Source: Sporocytophaga myxococcoides | GTDB lineage: Bacteria; Bacteroidota; Bacteroidia; Cytophagales; Cytophagaceae | Direction of reading: 5' to 3' | Assembly (NCBI RefSeq): GCF_000775915.1 | Contig: NZ_BBLT01000003.1 | Span: 372,001-436,000 of the forward strand | DNA: 64,000 bases | In this document: positions 43,456 through 52,955 of the stretch, piece after piece | How positions within the stretch are numbered: the first letter of the stretch is position 1 | How the letters are laid out: every line of letters begins with the position of its first letter | Notes under the pieces: model-generated | Seen by the model: the letters and a program-made list of their open reading frames with translations, nothing else | Told to the model about the DNA's origin: nothing | The model's database searches: none | Position numbers and translations under genes: made by a program

Positions 43456-44007
43456 ATGGATCTGGAATCCTGTTATATTTTAGGAAAGATTACCAGACTG
43501 CATGGGGTCAAGGGTGAAGTCGCAATAAAATTCGACGTTGATGATCCTTACGAATACGAAGAATTGGAATCAGTTTTTTTGGAGAAAAACCAAAAACTGA
43601 TTCCTTTTTTTATTGATTCCATCCGAATTGTCAAAGACAATATGGCTATTATCCAGTTTGAAGATGTCGATCTTAAAACTGCTGAAGGTCTAATCAATAC
43701 TTCTCTTTATCTGCCCCTTGAAAATCTTCCTGAACTGGAAGAAGGACAGTTTTACTACCATGACATTATCGGGTATCAGGTAGAAGATAAAACCCTTGGA
43801 AAGTTAGGTGTAATATCTAATGTGTTTGAACTTCCCGGTCATGACCTCCTTGAGATGAATTATAAGAATCAGGAGGTGTTAATTCCTTTACATGATGATA
43901 TCATTCTTAGTGCGGATCAGGAAACGAAAGTTGTATATGTTAACCTGCCTGCCGGATTAATGGATGTTTATCTTTCCGAGGAAGGAGAGCCTGATGATGA
44001 GGATTGA
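43456..44007 (+). CDS. rimM: 16S rRNA processing / ribosome maturation factor RimM
   Basis: The 183-aa protein has the RimM two-domain form: an N-terminal beta-barrel starting [36 protein letters not shown], and a C-terminal PRC-barrel ([36 protein letters not shown]). RimM binds S19 and helps assemble the 30S head. It is 11 bp after rpsP and overlaps trmD by about 11-14 bp. Confidence 0.96.
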   Translation: MDLESCYILGKITRLHGVKGEVAIKFDVDDPYEYEELESVFLEKNQKLIPFFIDSIRIVKDNMAIIQFEDVDLKTAEGLINTSLYLPLENLPELEEGQFYYHDIIGYQVEDKTLGKLGVISNVFELPGHDLLEMNYKNQEVLIPLHDDIILSADQETKVVYVNLPAGLMDVYLSEEGEPDDED

Positions 44008-44692
44008 CATTATTACTTGTCTACCTAAACTTCTGGATAGTTTTTTTGCTCAGTCAATATTAAAAAGAGCTCAGGATAAACAATTGGTAGAAGTTCATGT
44101 GCACGATCTGAGAGATTTTTCTCCATTTAAGCATAGGCAGGTAGATGATTATGCTTTTGGAGGAGGAGCTGGTATGGTTTTAATGCCGGAACCAATTGAT
44201 TTGTGTATTCAGAAGCTTAAGGCTGAAAGGAAGTACGACGCAGTTGTTTATATGACTCCTGACGGAGAAAAGTTTGACCAGAAAAAAGCTAACTCTTTTA
44301 GTCTTCTCAAAAATATCATCCTCCTATGTGGTCATTACAAAGGCGTAGATGAAAGAATCCGCCAACATCTGATTACACATGAATGGACCATTGGTGATTA
44401 CGTTCTTTCAGGGGGTGAACTGGCTGCGGCGGTAGTTTCGGATGCAATCATAAGGTTGATTCCAGGAGTGCTTTCTGACGAAACTTCAGCTCTGACAGAT
44501 TCTTTTCAGGACGATCTTCTTGCTCCGCCCGTTTTTACTCGGCCGGCAGAATATAAAGGCTGGAAAGTTCCAGATGTTTTACTCAGCGGACACGAAGCAG
44601 AAATCGAAAAGTGGAGGACTGAACAAGCACTTGAAAGAACAAAAGTCAGAAGGCCAGATCTTTACAATAAACATTTCTCAGAAGAAGGTTAA
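43997..44692 (+). CDS. trmD: tRNA (guanine-37-N1)-methyltransferase
   Basis: The SPOUT methyltransferase makes m1G37 in tRNA, preventing +1 frameshifts. The start at 43997 ([12 protein letters not shown]) fits the family. A Met one codon before (43994) is possible, and an upstream ATG (43964) would add an unrelated prefix. AGGAG lies just upstream within rimM. Marks: [46 protein letters not shown], the trefoil-knot SAM site. 231 aa from 43997. It overlaps the end of rimM and precedes rplS by 113 bp. Confidence 0.95.
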   Translation: MRIDIITCLPKLLDSFFAQSILKRAQDKQLVEVHVHDLRDFSPFKHRQVDDYAFGGGAGMVLMPEPIDLCIQKLKAERKYDAVVYMTPDGEKFDQKKANSFSLLKNIILLCGHYKGVDERIRQHLITHEWTIGDYVLSGGELAAAVVSDAIIRLIPGVLSDETSALTDSFQDDLLAPPVFTRPAEYKGWKVPDVLLSGHEAEIEKWRTEQALERTKVRRPDLYNKHFSEEG

Positions 44693-44736
44693 TGATGAGC
44701 TTTTTTTGAGGTGAATGTGAATAAATATTTTTAATA

Positions 44737-44768
44737 TTTGTAATTGCAATAATTAGCTATTATATTTG
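44737..44768 (+). promoter_or_regulatory. Promoter of rplS
   Basis: TTTG (44737-44740) and TATATTTG (44761-44768), again with a 20-bp spacer, as at rpsP. They are 37 bp before the rplS start, so rplS can be transcribed separately from the upstream genes. Confidence 0.75.
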
Positions 44769-44805
44769 CAATCCGTTTTTGAAAAACCGTTAGACTCTAT
44801 TTATT

Positions 44806-45231
44806 ATGAGCGATTTAATAAAATTTGTGGAAGCTGAATCAAAAGAGAAGAGAACTGCTCTTCCTGCTTTCAACGCTGGTGATACTATCACTGTCCACGT
44901 TAAAATAACCGAAGGAAATAAAGAAAGAATTCAGCTATTCCAAGGAACAGTAATTCAAAGGAAAAATGTTAACACTAACGGTGAAACATTTACTGTAAGA
45001 AAAATTTCTAGTGGAGTTGCTGTAGAAAGAATTTTCCCAATACTTTCCCCTTCAGTAGAAAAGGTAGAATTAGTAAGAAAAGGTTCTGTAAGAAGAGCAA
45101 GATTATTCTATCTGAGAGACAAAGAAGGTAAAGCTGCAAGAATCAAAGAGGATAAAAAATTTGAAGATAAAGCAAAAACTTCTGCTCCTGCTGCTCCAAA
45201 AGCAGCTAAAGCTCCAAAAGCTAAAGCATAG
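44806..45231 (+). CDS. rplS: 50S ribosomal protein L19 with Ala/Lys tail
   Basis: The 141-aa protein has L19 marks: [77 protein letters not shown]. About 20 residues of Ala/Lys/Pro-rich sequence follow the core. Last of the classical rpsP-rimM-trmD-rplS order, with its own promoter and a strong terminator. Confidence 0.97.
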   Translation: MSDLIKFVEAESKEKRTALPAFNAGDTITVHVKITEGNKERIQLFQGTVIQRKNVNTNGETFTVRKISSGVAVERIFPILSPSVEKVELVRKGSVRRARLFYLRDKEGKAARIKEDKKFEDKAKTSAPAAPKAAKAPKAKA

Positions 45232-45250
45232 TCTTCCTCTGAAAAAAATT

Positions 45251-45280
45251 AAAAGCCGGTCTCTAAGAGCCGGCTTTTTT
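45251..45280 (+). terminator. Terminator of rplS
   Basis: AAAAGCCGG (45251-45259) pairs with CCGGCTTTT (45270-45278), with TCTC/GAG extending the stem inward, followed by T. It sits 19 bp after the rplS stop. Confidence 0.88.
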
Positions 45281-45432
45281 GCTTTAAACTCAAAATATGG
45301 GTAAGCCATTTAATAATCATGTTATTGTTTAAATCCATTGTTGATGATTAATTTCTGATGAGTATATTAACATTTACATTTTTTAATGCTTAATCCCGGA
45401 TAAACTTTACAGTATTCTACCTTGTTAATACC

Positions 45433-45440
45433 TATATTTG
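45433..45440 (+). promoter_or_regulatory. Candidate -7 box for dapF
   Basis: TATATTTG matches TAnnTTTG, 27 bp before the dapF ATG. The -33 region has only TTTA at 45406-45409, so this is a weaker promoter call than at rplS. Confidence 0.5.
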
Positions 45441-45467
45441 TGCCGGTAGATATGTTTATAATTTTTT

Positions 45468-46238
45468 ATGAATTTAAAATTCTTTAAATATCAGGGAACA
45501 GGAAACGATTTCATCATGGTTGATAATCGTAAGAAATTCTTTGATACTGCAAATACTGATCTTGTTAAGTTTCTATGTGACAGGAGATTTGGTGTTGGTG
45601 GAGATGGGTTTATTCTCCTTGAAGAGCACCCTGATTATGATTTTCAGATGGTTTATTTTAATTCTGACGGGAATCAAAGTTCTATGTGTGGTAACGGCGG
45701 AAGGTGTATTGTTCAGTTTGCCAGTGATATGGGGGTGATTGGTAGTGAAACCTCTTTCCTGGCTATTGACGGTCCGCATGACGCTTACATTAAAGATGGA
45801 CTGGTTCATCTTAAAATGATTGATGTGGATGCAGTGGAGGAAGGGAATGGATTTTATTTTTTAAATACAGGAAGTCCTCATTATGTACAATATGTGCAAA
45901 AGATCAAAGAGTTTGCGGTGTACGACGAAGGGTATAAAGTGAGAAATAACGAGCGTTTCAGAAAAGAAGGGACGAACGTAAATTTTATAGAAAAAGACGG
46001 CGACAGGTTATGGGTAAGAACTTATGAGCGTGGAGTCGAAGATGAAACTTATTCCTGTGGAACAGGTGTTACCGCCTCAGCACTGGTGGCATCTTTGCAG
46101 GGAATGAAAAGTCCCGTTCCTGTGACTACACTCGGCGGAGACCTAAGTATTTCTTTCCAAAAAGCTGATAAAGGTTATAAAGATATATACCTCATTGGTC
46201 CCGCAAAACAGGTTTTTGAAGGCATAATAAAAATCTAA
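45468..46238 (+). CDS. dapF: Diaminopimelate epimerase
   Basis: The 256-aa enzyme interconverts LL- and meso-diaminopimelate for lysine and peptidoglycan. Both catalytic cysteines are present: C74 in SSMCGNGGRC and C197 in ETYSCGTGVTASA. YQGTGNDFIMVDNR opens the protein as usual. It ends 63 bp before secA with no clear terminator, so it may be co-transcribed with secA. Confidence 0.96.
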   Translation: MNLKFFKYQGTGNDFIMVDNRKKFFDTANTDLVKFLCDRRFGVGGDGFILLEEHPDYDFQMVYFNSDGNQSSMCGNGGRCIVQFASDMGVIGSETSFLAIDGPHDAYIKDGLVHLKMIDVDAVEEGNGFYFLNTGSPHYVQYVQKIKEFAVYDEGYKVRNNERFRKEGTNVNFIEKDGDRLWVRTYERGVEDETYSCGTGVTASALVASLQGMKSPVPVTTLGGDLSISFQKADKGYKDIYLIGPAKQVFEGIIKI

Positions 46239-46301
46239 TACAGAGTAACTATCAGTTGTTGTATTAAAATCTTAAATTTAGCATTCTAAATATTTATCTC
46301 A

Positions 46302-49300
46302 ATGTTTGAATTAATAGCCAAAGGAATAACAAAAATTTTCGGTACCAAATCGGAGAGGGACTTGAAGGAGCTGGGACCATACGTGCAGTTGGTAAATGAC
46401 GAATATGCGAAGTTAAAATCGATTTCGGACGATCAGTTAAGAGCTAAAACTGCAGAACTTAAAGCGATCATTGCAAGTGATTTGAAATCTGTGGATGATC
46501 AGATTGCTGCACTTCATAAACAAGTCGCTGATAATCCGGATCTCGATATTAATGAAAAGGAGAAAACCTTTGGCGAAATAGACAAGCTTGGGAAGCAGAG
46601 AAACAAAGATCTTGAAGCTGTGCTGCTGAAAATTCTTCCTACTGCTTTTGCTGTGGTTAAAGAAACGGCAAGAAGATGGAAAGAAAATGGGGAAATCGTT
46701 GTAGAAGCCAGCGAAATGGATAAGGCAATTGCTGCGAAAAGAAAAGGTGTGGAAATTGTTGGGAATAAGGCTCATTGGAAAAATAAATGGGTTGCTGCCG
46801 GTGTTGAAATTACCTGGGAAATGCTCCATTATGATGTTCAGATCATTGGTGGAGTTGTGCTACACCAGGGTAAAATTGCAGAGATGGCTACTGGTGAGGG
46901 TAAAACTCTTGTTGCTACTTTCCCTGCATACCTTAATGCACTTGCTGGAAAGGGTGTTCACATAGTTACGGTTAACGATTATCTTGCTAAAAGGGACTCT
47001 GAATGGATGGGGCCTCTTTATGAATTTCATGGGCTTTCTGTAGATTGTATAGATAAGCACGAGGCAAATTCCGAAGAGCGCGCTGCGGCATATCGTGCTG
47101 ATATTACATTTGGTACTAACAATGAGTTTGGCTTCGATTATCTGAGAGATAATATGGCCAGAGATACCGAAGATCTTGTGCAAAGAGAGCATTTTTATGC
47201 CATGGTCGATGAGGTCGACTCTGTGTTAATTGACGATGCAAGAACACCATTGATCATTTCCGGTCCTGTTCCAAGAGGAGATGAACATGAATTTTATGAA
47301 CTAAAACCTCGCGTTTATAAGATAGTTGAAGCGCAAAAGAAAATTGTTAACAATTACCTGGTCGAGGCGAAAAAGAAAATTGCAGAAGGTGATGAGAAAG
47401 CGGGTGGACTAGCTCTTTTCAGAGCTTACAGAGGTCTTCCTAAGGCTAAGCCTTTAATTAAATACCTCAGCGAAATGGGTATTAAAACCATCCTGCAGAA
47501 AACAGAAAGCTACTACCTGCAGGAAAATGGCAAATTAATGCCCGAGGCAGATGAACCTTTGTATTTCACGATTGATGAAAAACATAACAACATTGAGCTT
47601 ACTGAAAAGGGTATTGATTTTATCACTGGCGAAGGTGAGGATCCTAACTTGTTTATCCTTCCTGATATTGCTACTGGGCTTGATGCAATAGAAAGCAACA
47701 AGACTCTGCCTGAAGAAGTAAGAATTACCCAGAAAGAGACATTGTTAAAAGAGTATTCAGACAAATCTCAGCGTGTTCATACCATTCAGCAATTGCTAAA
47801 AGCTTATGCTTTATTTGAAAAGGATGTAGATTATATCATCGTTGAAAATAAGGTTAAGATCGTGGATGAGCAAACTGGTCGTGTGATGGAAGGAAGACGA
47901 TATTCGGATGGTCTTCACCAGGCTCTTGAGGCAAAAGAAAATGTGAAAGTAGAGGAGGCTACTCAAACCTATGCTACCATCACGCTTCAGAACTATTTCA
48001 GAATGTATCATAAGCTTGCAGGTATGACTGGTACTGCAGAAACTGAAGCTGGTGAGTTTTGGGAGATTTATAAACTTGATGTGGTTGTCATTCCTACAAA
48101 CAGAGGAATTGTCAGAGACGACAGAGAAGATAAAGTATATAAAACGGTAAGAGAAAAGTTTAATGCCGTTGCTGATGAAATCAGTGAGTTGACAAAGCAG
48201 GGTCGTCCTGTTCTTGTTGGTACGACATCTGTTGAGATTTCCGAATTGTTGAGCAGGATGCTTAAGCTTCGCAACATCAAACATCAGGTATTGAATGCTA
48301 AATACCACCAAAAAGAAGCTGAGATTGTTGCAGAGGCTGGTAAAGCTTCCACTGTTACCATCGCAACTAACATGGCTGGTCGTGGTACGGATATTAAGCT
48401 TACTGTGGAATCTAAAAATGCTGGAGGTTTGGCAATTATTGGAACTGAAAGACATGAATCCCGTCGTGTGGATAGACAGCTTCGCGGCCGTTCCGGTCGT
48501 CAGGGTGATCCGGGGTCTTCGCAGTTCTTTGTAAGTCTTGAAGATAACCTGATGCGTCTCTTTGGTTCGGATAGAATAGCGAAATTCATGGATCGTCTTG
48601 GTCTTGAAGAAGGTGAAGTTATTCAGCATTCAATGATTACCAAGTCTATTGAAAGAGCTCAGAAAAAAGTTGAAGAAAATAACTTCGGTGTCAGAAAAAG
48701 ACTTCTTGAATATGATAACGTAATGAACTCTCAAAGAGAAGTGATTTACACAAGGAGGAGGAATGCTTTATTTGGAGAACGTTTGGAGCTTGACATCCTG
48801 ACTATGATTTATGACCTTTCCGAGAATATCGTAACAAATGGCAAGGCAGTTGAAAATTACGAAGACTTTAAACTTAATATTCATAGCACCTTCGGCTTCG
48901 CCTCAAGCATCTCTCAGGATGACTTTAGCAAGCTTAAAACAGATGTCTTAACAGATAGATTGTATAAAGAAGCATTGAAATTCTATACTGATAAGGCTCA
49001 GAATCTTGTTGGAAAAACATTACCTATATTTAAGGAAATTGAAGCTACAAAAGGAAGAGAAGTTACCTCTGTCGGTATTCCATTTACTGATGGCAGAAGA
49101 AGTATCAATGTATCCGGTGATCTGAAAAAGTTGGTTGCTCCAAACTCAAGAGAGTTGATTACTTCTGTTGAGAAATATGCTTCACTTGCCTTTATAGATA
49201 TGGCTTGGAAAGAGCACTTAAGAGATATGGACGATCTGAAGCAATCTGTTCAGAATGCAGTATTTGAGCAGAAAGATCCTTTGCTCGTGTACAAATTTGA

Positions 49301-49667
49301 AGCATTCCAGATGTTCAAAGGTTTCCTTGGCAAAGTAAATGAAGATACAGTGTCATTCCTTTACAAAGCTGATTTGCCAGTGAGAGAGGCAGAGGAGGTT
49401 CAGGAAGCAAGACATCCTAGACCTGTTCAGAACCTGAAGGAAAATAAAGATGAAGCAAGAAGCGTTCTTTCAGGAAATGGACAGTCAGCTGCAGTGTCGG
49501 AGCCTGCGCAGCCTAAAGTTTTACCTGTAAAATCGGAAAAAGTAGCGGGGCGTAACGATAGAGTGTCTGTTCAGTATAATGACGGTAGCATTAAGAAGGA
49601 TGTGAAATTTAAAACTGTTGAAGATGATATCAACAACAATAAATGTGTTATCATTGATGAAGACTAA
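46302..49667 (+). CDS. secA: Preprotein translocase ATPase SecA (long form)
   Basis: The 1121-aa protein is about 220 residues longer than E. coli SecA because of insertions, including an N-terminal one (about residues 55-110), as is common in Bacteroidota. Walker A is ATGEGKT (196-202); DEVDSVLIDDARTPLII is the Walker B region, and later TNMAGRGTDIKLT, QLRGRSGRQGDPGSSQFFVSLEDN. The C-terminus has GRNDRVSVQYNDGSIKKDVKF instead of the zinc-binding CxCxSGxxxxxC, so the zinc finger is absent. Drives Sec export of proteins, including T9SS cargo. It overlaps the next gene by 11 bp. Confidence 0.97.
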   Translation: MFELIAKGITKIFGTKSERDLKELGPYVQLVNDEYAKLKSISDDQLRAKTAELKAIIASDLKSVDDQIAALHKQVADNPDLDINEKEKTFGEIDKLGKQRNKDLEAVLLKILPTAFAVVKETARRWKENGEIVVEASEMDKAIAAKRKGVEIVGNKAHWKNKWVAAGVEITWEMLHYDVQIIGGVVLHQGKIAEMATGEGKTLVATFPAYLNALAGKGVHIVTVNDYLAKRDSEWMGPLYEFHGLSVDCIDKHEANSEERAAAYRADITFGTNNEFGFDYLRDNMARDTEDLVQREHFYAMVDEVDSVLIDDARTPLIISGPVPRGDEHEFYELKPRVYKIVEAQKKIVNNYLVEAKKKIAEGDEKAGGLALFRAYRGLPKAKPLIKYLSEMGIKTILQKTESYYLQENGKLMPEADEPLYFTIDEKHNNIELTEKGIDFITGEGEDPNLFILPDIATGLDAIESNKTLPEEVRITQKETLLKEYSDKSQRVHTIQQLLKAYALFEKDVDYIIVENKVKIVDEQTGRVMEGRRYSDGLHQALEAKENVKVEEATQTYATITLQNYFRMYHKLAGMTGTAETEAGEFWEIYKLDVVVIPTNRGIVRDDREDKVYKTVREKFNAVADEISELTKQGRPVLVGTTSVEISELLSRMLKLRNIKHQVLNAKYHQKEAEIVAEAGKASTVTIATNMAGRGTDIKLTVESKNAGGLAIIGTERHESRRVDRQLRGRSGRQGDPGSSQFFVSLEDNLMRLFGSDRIAKFMDRLGLEEGEVIQHSMITKSIERAQKKVEENNFGVRKRLLEYDNVMNSQREVIYTRRRNALFGERLELDILTMIYDLSENIVTNGKAVENYEDFKLNIHSTFGFASSISQDDFSKLKTDVLTDRLYKEALKFYTDKAQNLVGKTLPIFKEIEATKGREVTSVGIPFTDGRRSINVSGDLKKLVAPNSRELITSVEKYASLAFIDMAWKEHLRDMDDLKQSVQNAVFEQKDPLLVYKFEAFQMFKGFLGKVNEDTVSFLYKADLPVREAEEVQEARHPRPVQNLKENKDEARSVLSGNGQSAAVSEPAQPKVLPVKSEKVAGRNDRVSVQYNDGSIKKDVKFKTVEDDINNNKCVIIDED

Positions 49668-50202
49668 AAAACTTATCAGCCGTCTTGGCTTGCTTAGTGT
49701 TGTATTTGTTCTGATGAGTTGTGCCAAAGGTCAAACTCAGATGAAGCAGGATACGACCAAAGGTATGTTCAAGGAGGATCTGACTTCTTTCAGGCCAAAG
49801 TATGATGCAGATTCAGCACCAAAGCCTTCTTCTAAGGATTCCAAAAATACACCTCCTGCAAATGGAGGAAATAGCAGTACTCCTTCCAATGCGGCTCAAA
49901 CTGCAGATGCCCGCGTCGATTCTGTTGCAGCAAGAAATAGGGGTATAAAGAATGCTCAGGGATACAGAATTCTTGTTTATTCTGGTAACAGTAGCGAGGA
50001 ATCAAGAAAGGTAAGAGAGCGTATTTATAAGATACTTCCGGATGCAGATATATATGCACAATATAAACAACCTACTTTCAGAGTAAAGGTAGGTGATTGT
50101 TTTAACAGAATAGAGGCAAACAATCTTTATGTAAAGTTGAAAGAGGAATTCCCGGAAGCTAAAATTGTGCCTGATCAGATTAACATTATTGTCAAAGAGT
50201 AA
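49657..50202 (+). CDS. SPOR-domain lipoprotein
   Basis: The start at 49657 (ATG AAG ACT AAA) overlaps the secA stop and gives a 181-aa product with lipobox LMSC (Cys at about residue 22). A longer reading from 49618 would place the lipobox too far in. The middle is Ser/Pro/Thr/Lys-rich linker, and the C-terminus (about 105-180) is a SPOR domain (GYRILVYSGNSSEESRKVRERIYK, YKQPTFRVKVGDCFNRIEANNLYVKLKEEFPEAKIV), which binds denuded peptidoglycan at septa. Probably an outer-membrane or periplasmic cell-division or wall factor. Followed by an M20 gene after 6 bp. Confidence 0.85.
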   Translation: MKTKKLISRLGLLSVVFVLMSCAKGQTQMKQDTTKGMFKEDLTSFRPKYDADSAPKPSSKDSKNTPPANGGNSSTPSNAAQTADARVDSVAARNRGIKNAQGYRILVYSGNSSEESRKVRERIYKILPDADIYAQYKQPTFRVKVGDCFNRIEANNLYVKLKEEFPEAKIVPDQINIIVKE

Positions 50203-50208
50203 ATTTTT

Positions 50209-51402
50209 ATGAGTAGTCTTGTTCCAAGAATAAAAGAGCTGGCTGCAATGTATGCAGGAGATACTATAAACGATCGACGATATTTGCATGCTAACCCAGA
50301 ATTGTCTTTTGAGGAGTTTAATACATGTAAGTATGTTGCCGAAAAGCTCAGAAGTTTTGGAATTGAAACTCAGGAAGGCGTTGCGGATACAGGAGTTGTC
50401 GGGCTTATAAAAGGAAGAAATCCAGAGAAAAAGATTATCGCTCTGAGAGCAGACATGGATGCGCTTCCTATTGTAGAAGCAAACGAGGTTCCGTATAAAT
50501 CGAAGAATGTAGGGGTAATGCATGCTTGCGGCCACGATGTACATACGTCCTCCTTGCTCGGTTCTGCAAGAATATTACAAGAGGTAAGGGATTCATTCGA
50601 GGGTACTATAAAACTGGTTTTCCAACCTGGTGAAGAAAAAATACCTGGTGGAGCTTCTTTGATGATTAAAGCTGGAGTATTGCAAAATCCTGCACCGGTA
50701 AACATTATTGGTCAACATGTAATGCCTTCGATACCGGCAGGAAAAGTTGGCTTCCGCTCTGGTATGTATATGGCAAGTGCTGATGAGATTTATGTAACTG
50801 TAAAAGGAAAAGGTGGTCATGCTGCTATGCCTGATAAAAACATCGATCCGATTCTTATTGCTTCGCATATCATCATTGCATTACAGCAAATTGTCAGCAG
50901 AAATTGTGATCCTAAACTACCTTGTGTTCTTTCCTTTGGTAAATTTATTGCCAATGGCGCAACCAATGTTGTTCCAAATGAGGTGAAGATTGAAGGTACA
51001 TTCAGGACGCTGGATGAGAAATGGAGAAAAGATGCCCATACCAAAATGAAAAAAATGGCAGAGTGTATCGCGGAAGGAATGGGAGGGGAGTGCGAATTTA
51101 CTGTCCTTAATGGTTATCCTTATTTAAGAAATGAGCCGGAATTGACGGGCAGACTTAAATCTTTTGCTACAGATTTTCTTGGTGAAGAGAATGTTGTCGA
51201 TCTTGATTTATGGATGGCATCTGAAGATTTTGCTTACTATACTCAGCAGATAGATGCTTGTTTTTATAGATTGGGTGTTCGGAATGAAGCTAAAGGAATA
51301 ATTTCTGGAGTGCATACTCCTACTTTTGATATAGAAGAATCCGCTCTGGAAACTGGTTCCGGTTTGATGGCATGGCTTGCTGTCAATGAGCTTGGTTCAT
51401 AA
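50209..51402 (+). CDS. M20-family amidohydrolase
   Basis: The 397-aa metallohydrolase has the M20D/peptidase-like layout: HANPELSFEEF, LRADMDALPIVEANEVPYKSKNVGVMHACGHDVHTSSLLGSARIL (zinc ligands His and Asp), VFQPGEEKIPGGA, and GGHAAMPDKNIDP for the dimerisation domain. N-acyl-amino-acid or indole-3-acetyl-amino-acid hydrolases and aminobenzoyl-glutamate hydrolases share this pattern, so the substrate is not set. Third gene of the secA string. Terminator follows at 51411. Confidence 0.92.
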   Translation: MSSLVPRIKELAAMYAGDTINDRRYLHANPELSFEEFNTCKYVAEKLRSFGIETQEGVADTGVVGLIKGRNPEKKIIALRADMDALPIVEANEVPYKSKNVGVMHACGHDVHTSSLLGSARILQEVRDSFEGTIKLVFQPGEEKIPGGASLMIKAGVLQNPAPVNIIGQHVMPSIPAGKVGFRSGMYMASADEIYVTVKGKGGHAAMPDKNIDPILIASHIIIALQQIVSRNCDPKLPCVLSFGKFIANGATNVVPNEVKIEGTFRTLDEKWRKDAHTKMKKMAECIAEGMGGECEFTVLNGYPYLRNEPELTGRLKSFATDFLGEENVVDLDLWMASEDFAYYTQQIDACFYRLGVRNEAKGIISGVHTPTFDIEESALETGSGLMAWLAVNELGS

Positions 51403-51410
51403 AACTTGTA

Positions 51411-51440
51411 AAAAAGGGAAGGTAACATCTTCCCTTTTTT
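51411..51440. terminator. Bidirectional terminator between M20 and SDR genes
   Basis: AAAAAGGGAAG (51411-51421) pairs with CTTCCCTTTTT (51429-51439), 7-base loop, with A-run and T-run on either side. It separates convergent genes; its right edge touches the SDR stop. Confidence 0.85.
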
Positions 51441-52189
51441 TATTTTAAGCTGGTAGCTCTGTTCAGCATTTTGATCGCAAGCTCTGGGGCAATTCTCGAA
51501 AGCCAATGGAGTAGTTCAACTTTACCTATTCTTATTTCCGTTTGTCCCTTTTCAAGTTTGGATAATATTTCAGAAACTGCTTTATCAACAGGCATAGCCA
51601 TTTTAGGTGGATTGCCTTTGTGCCATGGGGTATCTACAACTGGTAATATTACCTCAGTAATTTTAACAGGCGATGATTTTCTTAATTGCATTCTTAAAAC
51701 CTGGGTAAAGGAATGTAAGGCAGCTTTGGTCGCATTGTAAAAAGGATATATTTCTCTAGGGGCATATATCAGTCCTGTAGATATATTAATAATTTGAGGC
51801 CGCTTATTGCTCTCGATTACTGGTAAAAGTACTTTGATTAGCCTTATCGGAGCCATTATATTGGTGTTAAATTCTTCGACAGCTTTGGGTATAGCCGACT
51901 CATCCGTCCTGAAGTCTATTTTATTGACAACCGCTGCATTGTTAATTAGAATATTAAGGCCAGGATATTTTCCAGTAATCCGATTACATAGATCATTACA
52001 ATCTTTTATTTTTGAAAGATCACATTGGAAAATGTCTATTCCAGGAATTTCTTTTTGTGCCTGTTGAAGTTTTTCTAAAGAGCGACCGCAAATGAGGACT
52101 TTGCAACCTCTTTGACTAAGATCTTTTGCTAGCTGAAGCCCTACCCCGGAGCTGCCGCCAGTTATTAGTACAATATCTCCTTTTTGCAT
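51440..52189 (-). CDS. Short-chain dehydrogenase/reductase
   Basis: The 249-aa SDR has NAD(P) motif TGGSSGVGLQLA (residues 10-21), NNAA, and the catalytic YNATK with preceding Ser. The C-terminus (RIAPELAIKMLNRATSLK) is more helical than in classical SDRs, similar to DltE/serine-3-dehydrogenase-like members. Substrate unknown. It is 62 bp downstream of a Crp/Fnr regulator on the same strand. Confidence 0.9.
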   Translation of the reverse strand: MQKGDIVLITGGSSGVGLQLAKDLSQRGCKVLICGRSLEKLQQAQKEIPGIDIFQCDLSKIKDCNDLCNRITGKYPGLNILINNAAVVNKIDFRTDESAIPKAVEEFNTNIMAPIRLIKVLLPVIESNKRPQIINISTGLIYAPREIYPFYNATKAALHSFTQVLRMQLRKSSPVKITEVILPVVDTPWHKGNPPKMAMPVDKAVSEILSKLEKGQTEIRIGKVELLHWLSRIAPELAIKMLNRATSLK

Positions 52190-52251
52190 TTTTCAATTAC
52201 TAGTTTTGAATGCAAAAACAGGAAAAATATTTGATAAAAAATTAACCTAAG

Positions 52252-52854
52252 TTAATGATTTTCATTTTTTCTTATTCTGCTTAAAGATATTGGAGATATT
52301 CCTAGGTAGGAGGCTATCATATGTTGCTTTACGCGGCTTTCCAGTGTTGGAAATTCATTGAGAAAGTCTATGTACCTTTCTCTGGCATCAAGCAAAAGCA
52401 GGTCTCGTTCTCTTTTTTCTTTTACGGAGAATGCATGTTCCAGCATTGCAATTAAAAGCACACTCCAGCATTCATGTCTTTTTTTTACCTCAAGCCATTG
52501 GTTATAGTCAATTTCAAGAATGTCACTGTCTTCAAGCGCTTCTATGTATAATAAGGAAGTCTTTTGAGCAATCATTGCTGAATAGGAAACAATAAATTTC
52601 CCTTCTGTTAAAAAGTTTTTGGTAAACTCTTTTCCAGTTTTATCAATATAAAGATATCTGAAAAGGCCTTTATTAATGAATGCAAACTTTCTTGGTATTT
52701 GTCCTTCAGATATGAAATATTCGCCTTTGTATATTCTGACAGGTTTTAAAAGCTTTAAAAAAGTCTCCGTTTCTTCTTCAGGACCTGGTGCAACAAAAGT
52801 CAGGAAGTTTCTGAAATTTTTTAAAGGGTCACTACTGTTTGTATTACCTTTCAT
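52252..52854 (-). CDS. Crp/Fnr-family transcriptional regulator
   Basis: The start at 52854 (MKGNTNSSDP) gives 200 aa; a Met 12 codons upstream (52890) is possible. The N-terminal cyclic-nucleotide-binding-like jelly roll contains PVRIYKGEYFISEGQIPRKFAFINKGLFRYLYI; the C-terminal HTH contains VKQHMIASYLGISPISLSRIRKN. The 4Fe-4S Cys set of FNR is not present. It is likely a sensor of a small molecule or redox state; candidates for control are the adjacent SDR and the sensor cluster upstream. Confidence 0.9.
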   Translation of the reverse strand: MKGNTNSSDPLKNFRNFLTFVAPGPEEETETFLKLLKPVRIYKGEYFISEGQIPRKFAFINKGLFRYLYIDKTGKEFTKNFLTEGKFIVSYSAMIAQKTSLLYIEALEDSDILEIDYNQWLEVKKRHECWSVLLIAMLEHAFSVKEKRERDLLLLDARERYIDFLNEFPTLESRVKQHMIASYLGISPISLSRIRKNENH

Positions 52855-52955
52855 CTGAATGCAAAAACTATTGCTAGCTCTAATTTGCATATTTTCAAAA
52901 TGAAAAGCTACTTTCTTCTTTGTTATGAAGATCTGTAAATTGAAAGTGGACGTTA

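Noticed and set aside
42923-45231. Long Ala/Lys tails of S16 and L19 as a novelty
   Set aside because: Extended tails on these ribosomal proteins are common in Bacteroidota.
46302-49667. Missing SecA zinc finger as a lesion
   Set aside because: The C-terminus keeps GRND followed by a non-Cys segment, a form I recall from other Bacteroidota, so not a defect.
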